Source: Candidatus Aminicenantota bacterium (GTDB lineage Bacteria; Acidobacteriota; Aminicenantia; Aminicenantales; Aminicenantaceae). From it: DNA of 7,626 nucleotides. The translations under genes and the position numbers were made by a program. Each line of letters starts with the position of its first letter. The stretch's first letter is position 1. Below the pieces are notes generated by a model. The model was given only the letters and a program-made list of their open reading frames with translations, did no database searches and had not been told where the DNA came from. This document shows, piece by piece, positions 1 through 6,798 of the stretch. The stretch lies in contig JAUWVG010000093.1 in the NCBI GenBank assembly GCA_030617525.1, forward strand, positions 1-7,626. The letters run 5' to 3'.

Positions 1-198
1 AGATTTCCTGAAGATGATATCCTTTTGAGCGGCTGGCTCTTCGGGGAAGATGTGATTGCGCGCAAAGCCGCAGTGGTTGATATTAAGCACAAAAAAGGGC
101 ACATCATTCTGATCGGCTTCCCATGTCAGCACAGAGCTCAATCTCATGGGACATACAAATTTCTTCTCAATGCGCTCTTATATCCAGAAACAAATTAA
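1..198 (+). CDS. C-terminal fragment of M14-type zinc carboxypeptidase-like protein (5' truncated)
   Basis: Frame 1 is open from the first base to a TAA at 196-198 and gives 65 residues, so this is the 3' end of a gene that starts outside the window. The fragment contains GWLFGED near residues 11-17, then AAVVDI, a KKGHIILIGF strand and QHRAQSHGTYKFLLNALL. This pattern (GWL-GE, AAVVD, G-I-LIGF, HRAQ-HGT-K-L-NAL) matches from memory the extreme C-terminus of the large secreted M14 carboxypeptidases common in Acidobacteriota and related phyla. In those proteins this end is a glutamine-amidotransferase-like or beta-rich tail, not the zinc site. The catalytic HxxE/H residues lie upstream and cannot be checked. 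The gene converges on the GWxTD gene with 18 bases between stop codons, and no terminator hairpin is obvious there. The coding call is firm; the family is a recollection-based match on a short tail. Confidence 0.72.
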   Translation, partial: RFPEDDILLSGWLFGEDVIARKAAVVDIKHKKGHIILIGFPCQHRAQSHGTYKFLLNALLYPETN

Positions 199-216
199 AA
201 AATAGAGACGGGGAAT

Positions 217-2289
217 TTACTTCTTAATAGAATTGATCTTATTCTCGATTTCAGGCTGATTGGGATTGAGTTCAAGGGATCTTTCCCATGCGGCAAGAGC
301 TTCTTCTAACTCTTTCAATCTGAAATAGCACTCGCCGATGAAATTCAAGAGATCTTGGTTGACACCAAAACTGGAAACAGCCTTATCGTAAAAGGAAATG
401 GCTTGGCTGAACTCCCCAAGATTTTGATGGGCTTTGCCCAATAGCAGGGAAACGTCATAATTAGGTTGGGATAAGTTTGAAAATGGGAGTAAAATTTGCT
501 TGATCTTGTGATATTCTTTTTCCAGATTATAGACGCGAGCCAAACTCAAGGCGATCGGCAAAGAATCAGGCATTTTCTGGAAAACAGATTCAAATTGGAG
601 CCGAGCCCTTTCTGTCTCCCCTTTGTTGAAATATTGCCTTCCTAGATCATAGGAATATCCAGAGTGAGAGAGGGGAGGGAACGTTTTAGAATAGACCCAC
701 GGACGGGGAATGGCTGACGCAGGGGTGATCTCAAAACGCTCTTTAGCAAGAGCCACAACGTCCTCTCCATTTTTTAACCTGACCGCGATTTGATAATAGC
801 CAGGGGAATATTTTGCAAGGGAAACTTCCTCGTGAATATTTTGTTTATCCTTGTAATCAGCGATTCTTTTTGAGAATTCATGAACGGATTGGAGTTTTGT
901 GTCTTGATTAATGATGAACTCCAAAATTCCACTACTTGCCAGATCTGGTGTTAATCCATACAACTGGAATCCAATATATAGTGTGTCTTGTGGATGGAAA
1001 ATCTTTCTGGGTTGCGAGTATATTTGTATTTTCCCAAATTTAAAGGGTTTAAGACTTGATTTGTCGCTGGAGAGTGCTTTATATCCCAGAATGAGTGGCC
1101 TTATTCCAGGACTAGATTCTTCCTCGGGAATGATGAGAGATCTCTCAATGGATGTGAATTCTTTTGAAACTTCGTTCTTTAAGAGAACAGAGAATCTGTA
1201 TTCTCCAGGAATCAATGGGAACATATCATACAAAGCAAAGGGATGATAGGTAATTCGTTCCAACTGGGATTCATTGAATTCGAAAGGGATCGATCCTTCG
1301 AATTGATAAATTGTCTTTTCTGCTGAATCAGTGATTGTTCCATTTACTTTTAGGTTTGTCACAAATTTGTCTTGGAAGGAGTCTACTGAAAACTTTCGAA
1401 GTTCGATGAGATAGTGGACAAAATACAGACCAGAAGGATCCTTGATAACTTTTACTAAAGAATCACTGTCCATGTAATTTGCAGAGTACTCAACCTCCAC
1501 TATATCCTTATACAACAAGAATTTCTCTGCGTATGTGTCTTTAAACTGTTTTTGAGGGACTTGGTATACATTGAGCATCAAAGTGTCGGACGCGAGAGAT
1601 GGTTGTCCATATCGGACAGGTTCATCGGGTAAGAGAGTCATCGATACACGAGCCAGTGTAGGATTAATTCTTCTTAAAGTTTGATAGGCCTTTAAATGAT
1701 TTGACTGGTCGCTAAAATAATTTTTCATCATGGCTTGTGGACCATGTTGTAGTGGGCTGTAAAGAATATATTCTCCCATGCCGTTTTTCTGGAAAAAAAC
1801 GAGGTTGAATGCCGTTGGAAGGCCGTATTGAGTAAGGCCCTGGAAGAACCATACCTCAGAATTGAAAATTTGTGCATCGCCAGTATAACGTTCGATGTCT
1901 CTTGGATCGCCAAGAATAATATAGATACGTCCTCTATCTGTCTTCCATCCCGGTTTTACTGTACTGTGTCCATACGTATGATTGGCGTACTGGATACGGC
2001 GGTAGTGCTCTGTCCTGAATTCGTTTTCCGGAGTCCCAGGGGTGGGATCTCTTTGCTTCCAGAATGCCTCCATAAAAAACTCTCTTTCTCTATCTGATTG
2101 GAGTTTTTGGAAAACTTCCTTCTCCCGTGGAGAGATGATATAACCCACTTCTTCTTCTAACCATATTTTGAACCTTGGTGGAAGCTTTTCTTCGGATGTT
2201 TTTTCCGATAGGATTAAATTGTTGGGTATCAGGACAACAAGAATCAACAATAGGACTAGTTTCCTCATAGTGTAACACCTTGTTTTCAT
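217..2289 (-). CDS. Exported GWxTD-domain protein with C-terminal TPR repeats
   Basis: The protein is about 690 residues. The N-terminus is MKTRCYTMRK followed by a hydrophobic stretch (about residues 11-28), a signal peptide or anchor with no lipobox cysteine. The GWxTD domain follows: FWKQRDPTPGTPENEF near 76-91, YRRIQYAN, then the signature GWKTDRGRIYIILGDP at about 114-129 and EVWFF near 145. The middle (about 200-530) looks beta-rich, as in other family members. Residues about 547-681 hold roughly four TPR units, the last containing EEALAAWERSLELNPN. GWxTD proteins occur in Bacteroidota, Acidobacteriota and relatives; their biochemical role is not established, and I assign none. Start choice: the frame is open back to a TTG at 2319, but ATG at 2289 has AAGGG seven bases upstream, and ATG at 2268 (MRKLVLLL) has AGGTG at similar spacing, so either ATG is plausible. 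The gene diverges from the sulfatase-fold TPR gene, which also encodes an exported TPR protein, suggesting related envelope work. Confidence 0.9.
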   Translation of the reverse strand: MKTRCYTMRKLVLLLILVVLIPNNLILSEKTSEEKLPPRFKIWLEEEVGYIISPREKEVFQKLQSDREREFFMEAFWKQRDPTPGTPENEFRTEHYRRIQYANHTYGHSTVKPGWKTDRGRIYIILGDPRDIERYTGDAQIFNSEVWFFQGLTQYGLPTAFNLVFFQKNGMGEYILYSPLQHGPQAMMKNYFSDQSNHLKAYQTLRRINPTLARVSMTLLPDEPVRYGQPSLASDTLMLNVYQVPQKQFKDTYAEKFLLYKDIVEVEYSANYMDSDSLVKVIKDPSGLYFVHYLIELRKFSVDSFQDKFVTNLKVNGTITDSAEKTIYQFEGSIPFEFNESQLERITYHPFALYDMFPLIPGEYRFSVLLKNEVSKEFTSIERSLIIPEEESSPGIRPLILGYKALSSDKSSLKPFKFGKIQIYSQPRKIFHPQDTLYIGFQLYGLTPDLASSGILEFIINQDTKLQSVHEFSKRIADYKDKQNIHEEVSLAKYSPGYYQIAVRLKNGEDVVALAKERFEITPASAIPRPWVYSKTFPPLSHSGYSYDLGRQYFNKGETERARLQFESVFQKMPDSLPIALSLARVYNLEKEYHKIKQILLPFSNLSQPNYDVSLLLGKAHQNLGEFSQAISFYDKAVSSFGVNQDLLNFIGECYFRLKELEEALAAWERSLELNPNQPEIENKINSIKK

Positions 2290-2354
2290 TAGATTACCCT
2301 TATCATCGAAACTATTCAAGCAATCTTACCTATCCAAAGCTGTAACGCAGTTTG

Positions 2355-2397
2355 TTGACAATTGAAGTCAATCATTCCATCACGTATTCTTATATCA
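2355..2397. promoter_or_regulatory. Candidate divergent promoters with a small dyad between the GWxTD and sulfatase-TPR genes
   Basis: The gap between the two divergent start codons must hold both promoters unless a gene is leaderless. On the plus strand TTGAAG (2362-2367) and TATTCT (2385-2390) are 17 bases apart, a sigma70-like spacing, which would give a leader of about 75 bases for the sulfatase-fold gene. On the minus strand TATAAG (2394 to 2389) is preceded by TGA, an extended -10 form, with only a weak -35. The two -10 boxes overlap by two bases. A perfect five-base inverted repeat TTGAC-N7-GTCAA (2355-2371) overlaps the plus-strand -35 and would lie just downstream of the minus-strand start point. 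AT-rich DNA produces such matches by chance and the sigma factor consensus in this lineage is assumed, so confidence is low. Confidence 0.3.
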
Positions 2398-2471
2398 CGG
2401 AGATGGAGATGCTAATAAAAAGAATTCAATAATGTAGGCAAATATATTAAAATAGAAAGATAAAATGCTCA

Positions 2472-4844
2472 ATGGTTAAACAAAGAAGGTTTTTTGTCCT
2501 TGGACTAGCTCTTACAATATTGATCATCGCATTATTCTATATGTTCTATTATAGAGGGAGAGTTAGTGGAAAATTGGACCCTGCAAAATCCCATAAGTTA
2601 TACAAATCCTTGATGGAACCATTAAATATTGATGAGATGAATATAGTTCTCTTCACAATAGATACACTCAGGGCTGACCATCTGGAATGCTACGGTTATA
2701 ACAATGTAAAAACCCCACAAATCAATCGATTGGCCGAGGAAGGGATTCTCTTTGAACACAATATCGTACAAGCCCCCCTTACTCTACCATCTCATTCCTC
2801 TATTCTCACAGGGACTTATCCTCTTTACCATGGAATACGCGACAACGGTGGCTTTTACCTTGATGAAAGCCATATCACTTTAGCTGAAGAATTGAAGAGT
2901 AGGGGATACGCGACCGGAGCGTTTGTCGCAGCTTTTGTCCTCGATTCCCGCTGGGGACTCGATCAGGGATTTGATTTCTACTATGACAATTTCGACCTGA
3001 CCAAGTACAAAAAGGTGAGTCTAGATGCTGTACAGAGAAGAGGGGATGAAGTGTTGGCTGAGGCATATAAATGGTTCGAGATGAACAATCAGGGCAAGTT
3101 CTTTGCATGGATTCATCTTTATGATCCACACACTCCATATGACCCTCCAGAACCCTATAAAACAGATTATAGCGGTAGGCGATTTAGGCCTTATGATGGT
3201 GAGATTGCCTATGTCGACCAGTTGATGGGAGAGTTTCGTTCTTTCATGGAAGAGAAAGATCTCCTTGAAAAAACTCTAATCGTATTCACCTCTGATCATG
3301 GGGAAAGCCTGGGTGAACACAAAGAAAACGCTCACGGTTTTTTCATTTACGACTCTGCAGTAAGAGTGCCTCTTATCATCCGTTTGCCTGAGAAAAAACT
3401 TGGAGGAAAAAGAATAGCCAGTCAGGTAAGAAGTATCGACATAATGCCCACTATCTTGAATTGCTTAGACAATAATCCCTCTGCGAGTGTGCAGGGACAA
3501 AGTCTCCTCCCATATATTTTAGATCTTGATGGAGACCAAGATCTTCCTGCTTACAGCGAAACCTATTGGCCCAATTATCACTATGGATGGAGTGAGCTGA
3601 AATCGCTCCGAAAAGGCCAATACAAATTCATAGATGCGCCTAAACCCGAGTTGTATGATGTGTTCGAGGATCCTGGAGAGCGCGAAAACCTGATCAATAG
3701 GATGGCTTCCCTCGGCCATGAAATGCAGAGAAATTTGAATACCCTAATGGAAAACTATTCTGCGGCAGACATCGACAAAGTGCAGCCACAAAGAGTGGAT
3801 AACGACACACTGACGAAACTCCAGGCATTGGGCTATCTGGGTTCATTCCGCACTTCTCCGAGTAGAAGTGGAGAAAAGTTGGCTGATCCCAAAGATAAGA
3901 TCGAACTCTATAATGAAATCAAAGTCGCTCAGTTCTTGGTTACTGAAGAAAAAATGGAACAAGCGGAGCAAAAGATTAAAGAAGTGTTGAACAAAGATGC
4001 TTCTGTCCTGGAAGCACGATATATCCTCGGAAACATCTATGCCAAGCAGGAGAAATACGAAGAGGCGATCGTAGAATACCAGAAAGCTCTTTCTGTCGAT
4101 GCTGACTATGATGATGCCATATTTGGTTTGTCTCTCGCCTACAAAAAATCTGGTAGAGAAGACGATGCTATCATTGGTTTCCAGCGCCTGATGGTTATTG
4201 ACAGTCGAGATACAAAACCTCTGTTGCATCTGAGTGAGATTTATGAGCAGTTAGGACAGCTAGATGATGCTTTGGATCTTTTAGAAGCTGCATCTGAGAT
4301 CAATCCTGAATCACCCATTTTTCACAATAGGTTAGGAGCCATTTATCTGAAGAAGGAAATGTATGATCTCGCTGAGAAAGAGATAAAAGAAGCCTTAGAT
4401 ATAGAGCGGAGTGTTCCACTTATTAATGCTCATTTCAACATGGCTTTATTGCATGAGGCAAGGGGAGATATTGACCTGGCGATTCAGGAATACAAAAGAG
4501 AACAGGAAACTAGCCCTTATAATTACAAGCCGGATTTCAACCTGGGTTTATTGTATACAAAATTGAAAGAATTGGATAAAGCTATTGTAGAATTGGAGAG
4601 CTGTACAGAGAAAAATGAAAAATTCGGAAACGCGTATATATTTCTTGCAAAAACGTATATGGATACCAATAGAGATCTAAATCAGGCTGCGCGTTTGGCA
4701 CAAAAGGGGCTAGAGCTCAATCCTGATCAAATGACGACTATTCTTGCTCATTTTGTTTTGGCCGACATCTTTAACCGAATAGGAAGGCTAACAGAGTCTC
4801 AACAACATACTCGCAGAGCAAGGGAGCTACAGAAAAATCTATAG
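2472..4844 (+). CDS. Membrane-anchored sulfatase/alkaline-phosphatase-superfamily protein with C-terminal TPR array
   Basis: This is a 790-residue protein. MVKQRR precedes one membrane segment (about 8-27), so the rest is predicted to face the periplasm. The sulfatase-type domain spans about 54-410. Visible metal-site residues are D64 (in FTIDTLRAD) and D275/H276 (TSDHGE), with further histidines at H220 (DPHTPY), H283 and H288. The nucleophile loop is APLTLPSHSSILTG (101-114), where FGly sulfatases have C/S-x-P-S-R. Here the catalytic position is T104 and the Arg is H108, so an FGly sulfatase is unlikely. A Thr nucleophile is known in phospho-transferring relatives such as LtaS, EptA and NPP enzymes, so phosphodiester or phosphotransfer chemistry is possible. 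The substrate is unknown. Residues about 479-788 form eight or nine TPR units, for example EEAIVEYQKALSVDAD near 530-545. The ATG at 2472 has only a weak purine-rich stretch (GAAAGA) upstream. The gene diverges from the GWxTD-TPR gene and converges on the methyltransferase gene. Confidence 0.9.
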   Translation: MVKQRRFFVLGLALTILIIALFYMFYYRGRVSGKLDPAKSHKLYKSLMEPLNIDEMNIVLFTIDTLRADHLECYGYNNVKTPQINRLAEEGILFEHNIVQAPLTLPSHSSILTGTYPLYHGIRDNGGFYLDESHITLAEELKSRGYATGAFVAAFVLDSRWGLDQGFDFYYDNFDLTKYKKVSLDAVQRRGDEVLAEAYKWFEMNNQGKFFAWIHLYDPHTPYDPPEPYKTDYSGRRFRPYDGEIAYVDQLMGEFRSFMEEKDLLEKTLIVFTSDHGESLGEHKENAHGFFIYDSAVRVPLIIRLPEKKLGGKRIASQVRSIDIMPTILNCLDNNPSASVQGQSLLPYILDLDGDQDLPAYSETYWPNYHYGWSELKSLRKGQYKFIDAPKPELYDVFEDPGERENLINRMASLGHEMQRNLNTLMENYSAADIDKVQPQRVDNDTLTKLQALGYLGSFRTSPSRSGEKLADPKDKIELYNEIKVAQFLVTEEKMEQAEQKIKEVLNKDASVLEARYILGNIYAKQEKYEEAIVEYQKALSVDADYDDAIFGLSLAYKKSGREDDAIIGFQRLMVIDSRDTKPLLHLSEIYEQLGQLDDALDLLEAASEINPESPIFHNRLGAIYLKKEMYDLAEKEIKEALDIERSVPLINAHFNMALLHEARGDIDLAIQEYKREQETSPYNYKPDFNLGLLYTKLKELDKAIVELESCTEKNEKFGNAYIFLAKTYMDTNRDLNQAARLAQKGLELNPDQMTTILAHFVLADIFNRIGRLTESQQHTRRARELQKNL

Positions 4845-4907
4845 ATATTTAGCTGTGACCGCAGCAAAACATTCGAGAATCACAAAACATTTAGGTAAGT
4901 CCTCATT
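4845..4907. other. Convergent intergenic gap with a weak hairpin
   Basis: These 63 bases separate the stop codons of two converging genes. The best local hairpin is 4852-4865, GCTGT-GACC-GCAGC (one G-T pair), with no good T-run following on either strand. Both genes end in nearly the same bases (AAAAATCTATAG and, on the other strand, AAAAACTATAG), so the gap is flanked by a long-loop imperfect inverted repeat. A 9-base direct repeat CAAAACATT occurs at 4865-4873 and 4883-4891. Termination must occur somewhere here, but no canonical intrinsic terminator is visible. Confidence 0.3.
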
Positions 4908-5750
4908 CTATAGTTTTTCTCCTTCAATATACGCAACGGGGATTGTCAATGAGAACTCCCCTTTGTTATGAGCTATAATATTCATTTTGGTTTCCAGTTT
5001 TGTAAATACCTTGTACCAATGCTCAGCGGGGATGAGTTTTTTCCAATCTTCCAAAAATCCATACCTAATCAGCGAATGAGAAAAAAAAGCGTCTCCATCT
5101 AAAAATCTTAGGGTGAAAGAACTTCGCTGGGATTTTGTGATCTTAAACCCTGCCCCTTTTAGATAGGAATGAATGATTTTTGGAGTCAATCTGTGATTTA
5201 AATGAATCAGAAAATCTTCCTCCAGCTTATTCAGAGAAAGCTCTTTCAATGTCTCTTCAAAGACGGCGTAAAACTCTTTCATATGATCCTTCGGATTTGT
5301 GGTCAATGCGATCTGTGCCTTCGGTTTTGCCACTCTAAAACATTCTCTAAAGATTTTTCTCGGATTTTCGAAATTATTGATCCCCAGATTGGAAATGATA
5401 AGGTCAAACGTTTCGTCTTCAAATTGCATGGATGACGCATCTCCCTCAACCAAAATCACGTTCTTGATGTTGAAGAGATTCATTTTGATACGTGTTCGCT
5501 CGTGCGCGGTTTTCCACGGATCAATTCCATAGATGGTTGCGGATTTCCCAAGTCTTTGCGCCATTTCCAGTAATGGGAAACCTGTCCCGAATCCGACATC
5601 CAGGACGGTCATATCGGGCTGAATCCGGGAATTCTCTAGCAGCATCAATCCGAAGGGTGCAGACCAGAGCGGGAGTTCATCCAGGCTGGAGACGACATTT
5701 GGATCGTTCCAATCAATGGATGTATCGAGATAGTCTGGGTATTGACTCAT
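4908..5750 (-). CDS. Class I SAM-dependent methyltransferase (Methyltransf_11/UbiE-like)
   Basis: From the ATG at 5750 the protein has 280 residues and begins MSQYPDYLDT. The Rossmann SAM-binding core is clear: motif I VLDVGFGTG (about residues 49-57), the acidic residue ending strand 2 in YGIDPW (D near 77), GDASSM (about 103-108) and the motif IV region FDLIISNLGINNF (about 115-127). A segment before motif I reads DELPLWSAPFGLMLLEN. The C-terminal half is a mixed alpha/beta region that probably sets acceptor specificity. No acceptor can be assigned from sequence. Start: the frame is open to a TTG at 5816 (302 residues), but the GAGG there sits only one base from the TTG. The ATG lacks a clear Shine-Dalgarno yet gives a natural N-terminus, so I prefer it with moderate certainty. 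It is the last gene of the minus-strand group, 26-92 bases after the homocysteine methyltransferase gene depending on start, so co-transcription is likely. It may draw on SAM made from the methionine produced upstream. Confidence 0.88.
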   Translation of the reverse strand: MSQYPDYLDTSIDWNDPNVVSSLDELPLWSAPFGLMLLENSRIQPDMTVLDVGFGTGFPLLEMAQRLGKSATIYGIDPWKTAHERTRIKMNLFNIKNVILVEGDASSMQFEDETFDLIISNLGINNFENPRKIFRECFRVAKPKAQIALTTNPKDHMKEFYAVFEETLKELSLNKLEEDFLIHLNHRLTPKIIHSYLKGAGFKITKSQRSSFTLRFLDGDAFFSHSLIRYGFLEDWKKLIPAEHWYKVFTKLETKMNIIAHNKGEFSLTIPVAYIEGEKL

Positions 5751-5842
5751 TTTTTTAATATCAGGTATCCAGACACATTCTTCTCCGATTAATTTTACCT
5801 GCTTGTAAGCAGACAAACCTCGAAGATATTTTTATGACTGAG

Positions 5843-6727
5843 TCAGCTCTTTTTTAAAACTTCTGACATTTTCTGGATATACTCCGGATTAGTCCCACAA
5901 CATCCCCCAATGATATTTGCTCCGTTTTTGGCCATCTGGGGAATGTAGTTCAGATAATCCTCCATTCCCTGAGAGTAGGCGACCTTTCCCTCTTCAGAGA
6001 GTGAAGGATTTCCAGCATTTGCTTGTGCGAGGATAGGCAGAGTTGTTTTTTCCCTCATGATTTTAACCAAATCGACCATCTCTGCGCTGTTCAGCGTGCA
6101 GTTTGATCCTACTACTGGAACATTTTCCTTTTCCATTTCTTCCACAAACTGTTCGATTGTATTCCCCATGAGTGTGAAGAAACCCTTGGCATGGTGATTA
6201 AAGGTCATTGTCATGAAAACAGGCAAATTAGAAACCTTCCGAGCCCCTCTCAATGCACAAAGAGCTTCTTTCAGGTCATACTGGGTTTCGATAACCAAGA
6301 AGTCTGCTTTTCCATCTGTTAAACCCCGGGCCTGTTCGGCATAGGCCTCCTCAAATTCTTCTTCAGTAAATTCGCCTTGTGGTTTCAAGAATTTCCCCGT
6401 AGGTCCCATGCTTCCGCCTAAAAACTTTCCTTCTGGTTTAACTTCATTAGCGATGATGGCGGCGGCATGGTTTAACTCGTAACACCGGTTATCTAGATTG
6501 TGAGATTGGAGTTTGATTTTGTTTCCTCCGAAGCTGTTAGTGAGAACAGCATCGGCACCGGCATCGTAGTAGTTTTTGTGGATTTCTTTGACAACTTCTG
6601 GATTCTCCACATTCCATAGTTCGGGACAGGCTCCCTGAGGAAATCCGCGGCTTATGAGTTCAGTCCCAAATCCTCCATCCAAAAGTACTGTTTGTTCTTT
6701 AATAAGTTCGAGTATTGATCCAGCCAT
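5843..6727 (-). CDS. Homocysteine S-methyltransferase family protein (MetH N-terminal-domain/BHMT-like, standalone)
   Basis: The 294-residue protein is a single homocysteine-binding TIM barrel, about the usual size of the standalone family. It starts with the phosphate-loop-like LLDGGFGTEL (15-24). SMGPTGKFL (106-114) corresponds to the GPT motif of the family. The zinc site is intact: C210 in VGSNCTLNS, and C276 with C277 in IIGGCCGTNP. These three cysteines bind the zinc that activates the homocysteine thiol in MetH, BHMT and MmuM. The methyl donor is not set by this domain: it could be a methylcorrinoid protein, betaine or S-methylmethionine. The adjacent RACo-like gene favours a corrinoid donor, making this the homocysteine half of a split methionine synthase; that is inference. 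No B12-binding or pterin-binding domain is fused to it. The ATG at 6727 has a strong TAAGGAGGT at 6740-6732, which fixes the start. Expression is probably from an upstream operon promoter. Confidence 0.92.
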   Translation of the reverse strand: MAGSILELIKEQTVLLDGGFGTELISRGFPQGACPELWNVENPEVVKEIHKNYYDAGADAVLTNSFGGNKIKLQSHNLDNRCYELNHAAAIIANEVKPEGKFLGGSMGPTGKFLKPQGEFTEEEFEEAYAEQARGLTDGKADFLVIETQYDLKEALCALRGARKVSNLPVFMTMTFNHHAKGFFTLMGNTIEQFVEEMEKENVPVVGSNCTLNSAEMVDLVKIMREKTTLPILAQANAGNPSLSEEGKVAYSQGMEDYLNYIPQMAKNGANIIGGCCGTNPEYIQKMSEVLKKS

Positions 6728-6731
6728 TTTT

Positions 6732-6740
6732 ACCTCCTTA
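6732..6740 (-). promoter_or_regulatory. Strong Shine-Dalgarno for the homocysteine methyltransferase gene
   Basis: Read on the minus strand this is TAAGGAGGT, followed by AAAA and the ATG at 6727. It is by far the best ribosome binding site in the window and suggests high translation of this gene compared with its neighbours, whose sites are weak or unclear. Confidence 0.75.
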
Positions 6741-6798
6741 ATATATAATTTGAATCATTGCCCAATGTTATTCATCTAATCGTCTGCACTGCACACTT
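6741..6798. other. Intergenic spacer within the probable methyl-transfer operon
   Basis: The spacer lies between the stop of the RACo-like gene and the Shine-Dalgarno of the next gene. It contains a 5-bp stem CATTG-GG-CAATG (two-base loop) and an AT-rich run next to the ribosome site. Neither makes a convincing terminator or promoter, so read-through from the upstream gene is the simplest view. Confidence 0.3.

Noticed and set aside
911..1246. 111-codon open frame on the plus strand inside the GWxTD gene
   Set aside because: It overlaps the conserved protein on the other strand, has no plausible ribosome site or recognisable motif, and is a reading-frame shadow.
2464..2478. Tiny leader frame ATG-CTC-AAT-GGT-TAA overlapping the sulfatase-TPR start
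   Set aside because: A four-residue frame arises easily by chance in AT-rich DNA, and there is no ribosome site or regulatory amino-acid run to suggest attenuation.
2781..2811. Classification as a conventional FGly-dependent sulfatase
   Set aside because: The Cys/Ser required for formylglycine conversion is Thr, and the signature Arg is His.
3843..4229. 128-codon open frame on the minus strand inside the sulfatase-TPR gene
   Set aside because: It is antisense to well-formed TPR repeats, is rich in Phe/Leu as expected from the complement of Glu/Lys-rich helices, and has no recognisable domain.
4865..4891. Direct repeat CAAAACATT, two copies 18 bases apart
   Set aside because: Only two short AT-rich copies with no mobile-element ends, no target-site logic and no array; chance is sufficient.
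6741..6775. Possible minus-strand promoter directly before the homocysteine methyltransferase gene
   Set aside because: The TATA-rich run abuts the Shine-Dalgarno and no -35 element lies at proper spacing, so it would leave almost no leader. Operon read-through is simpler.
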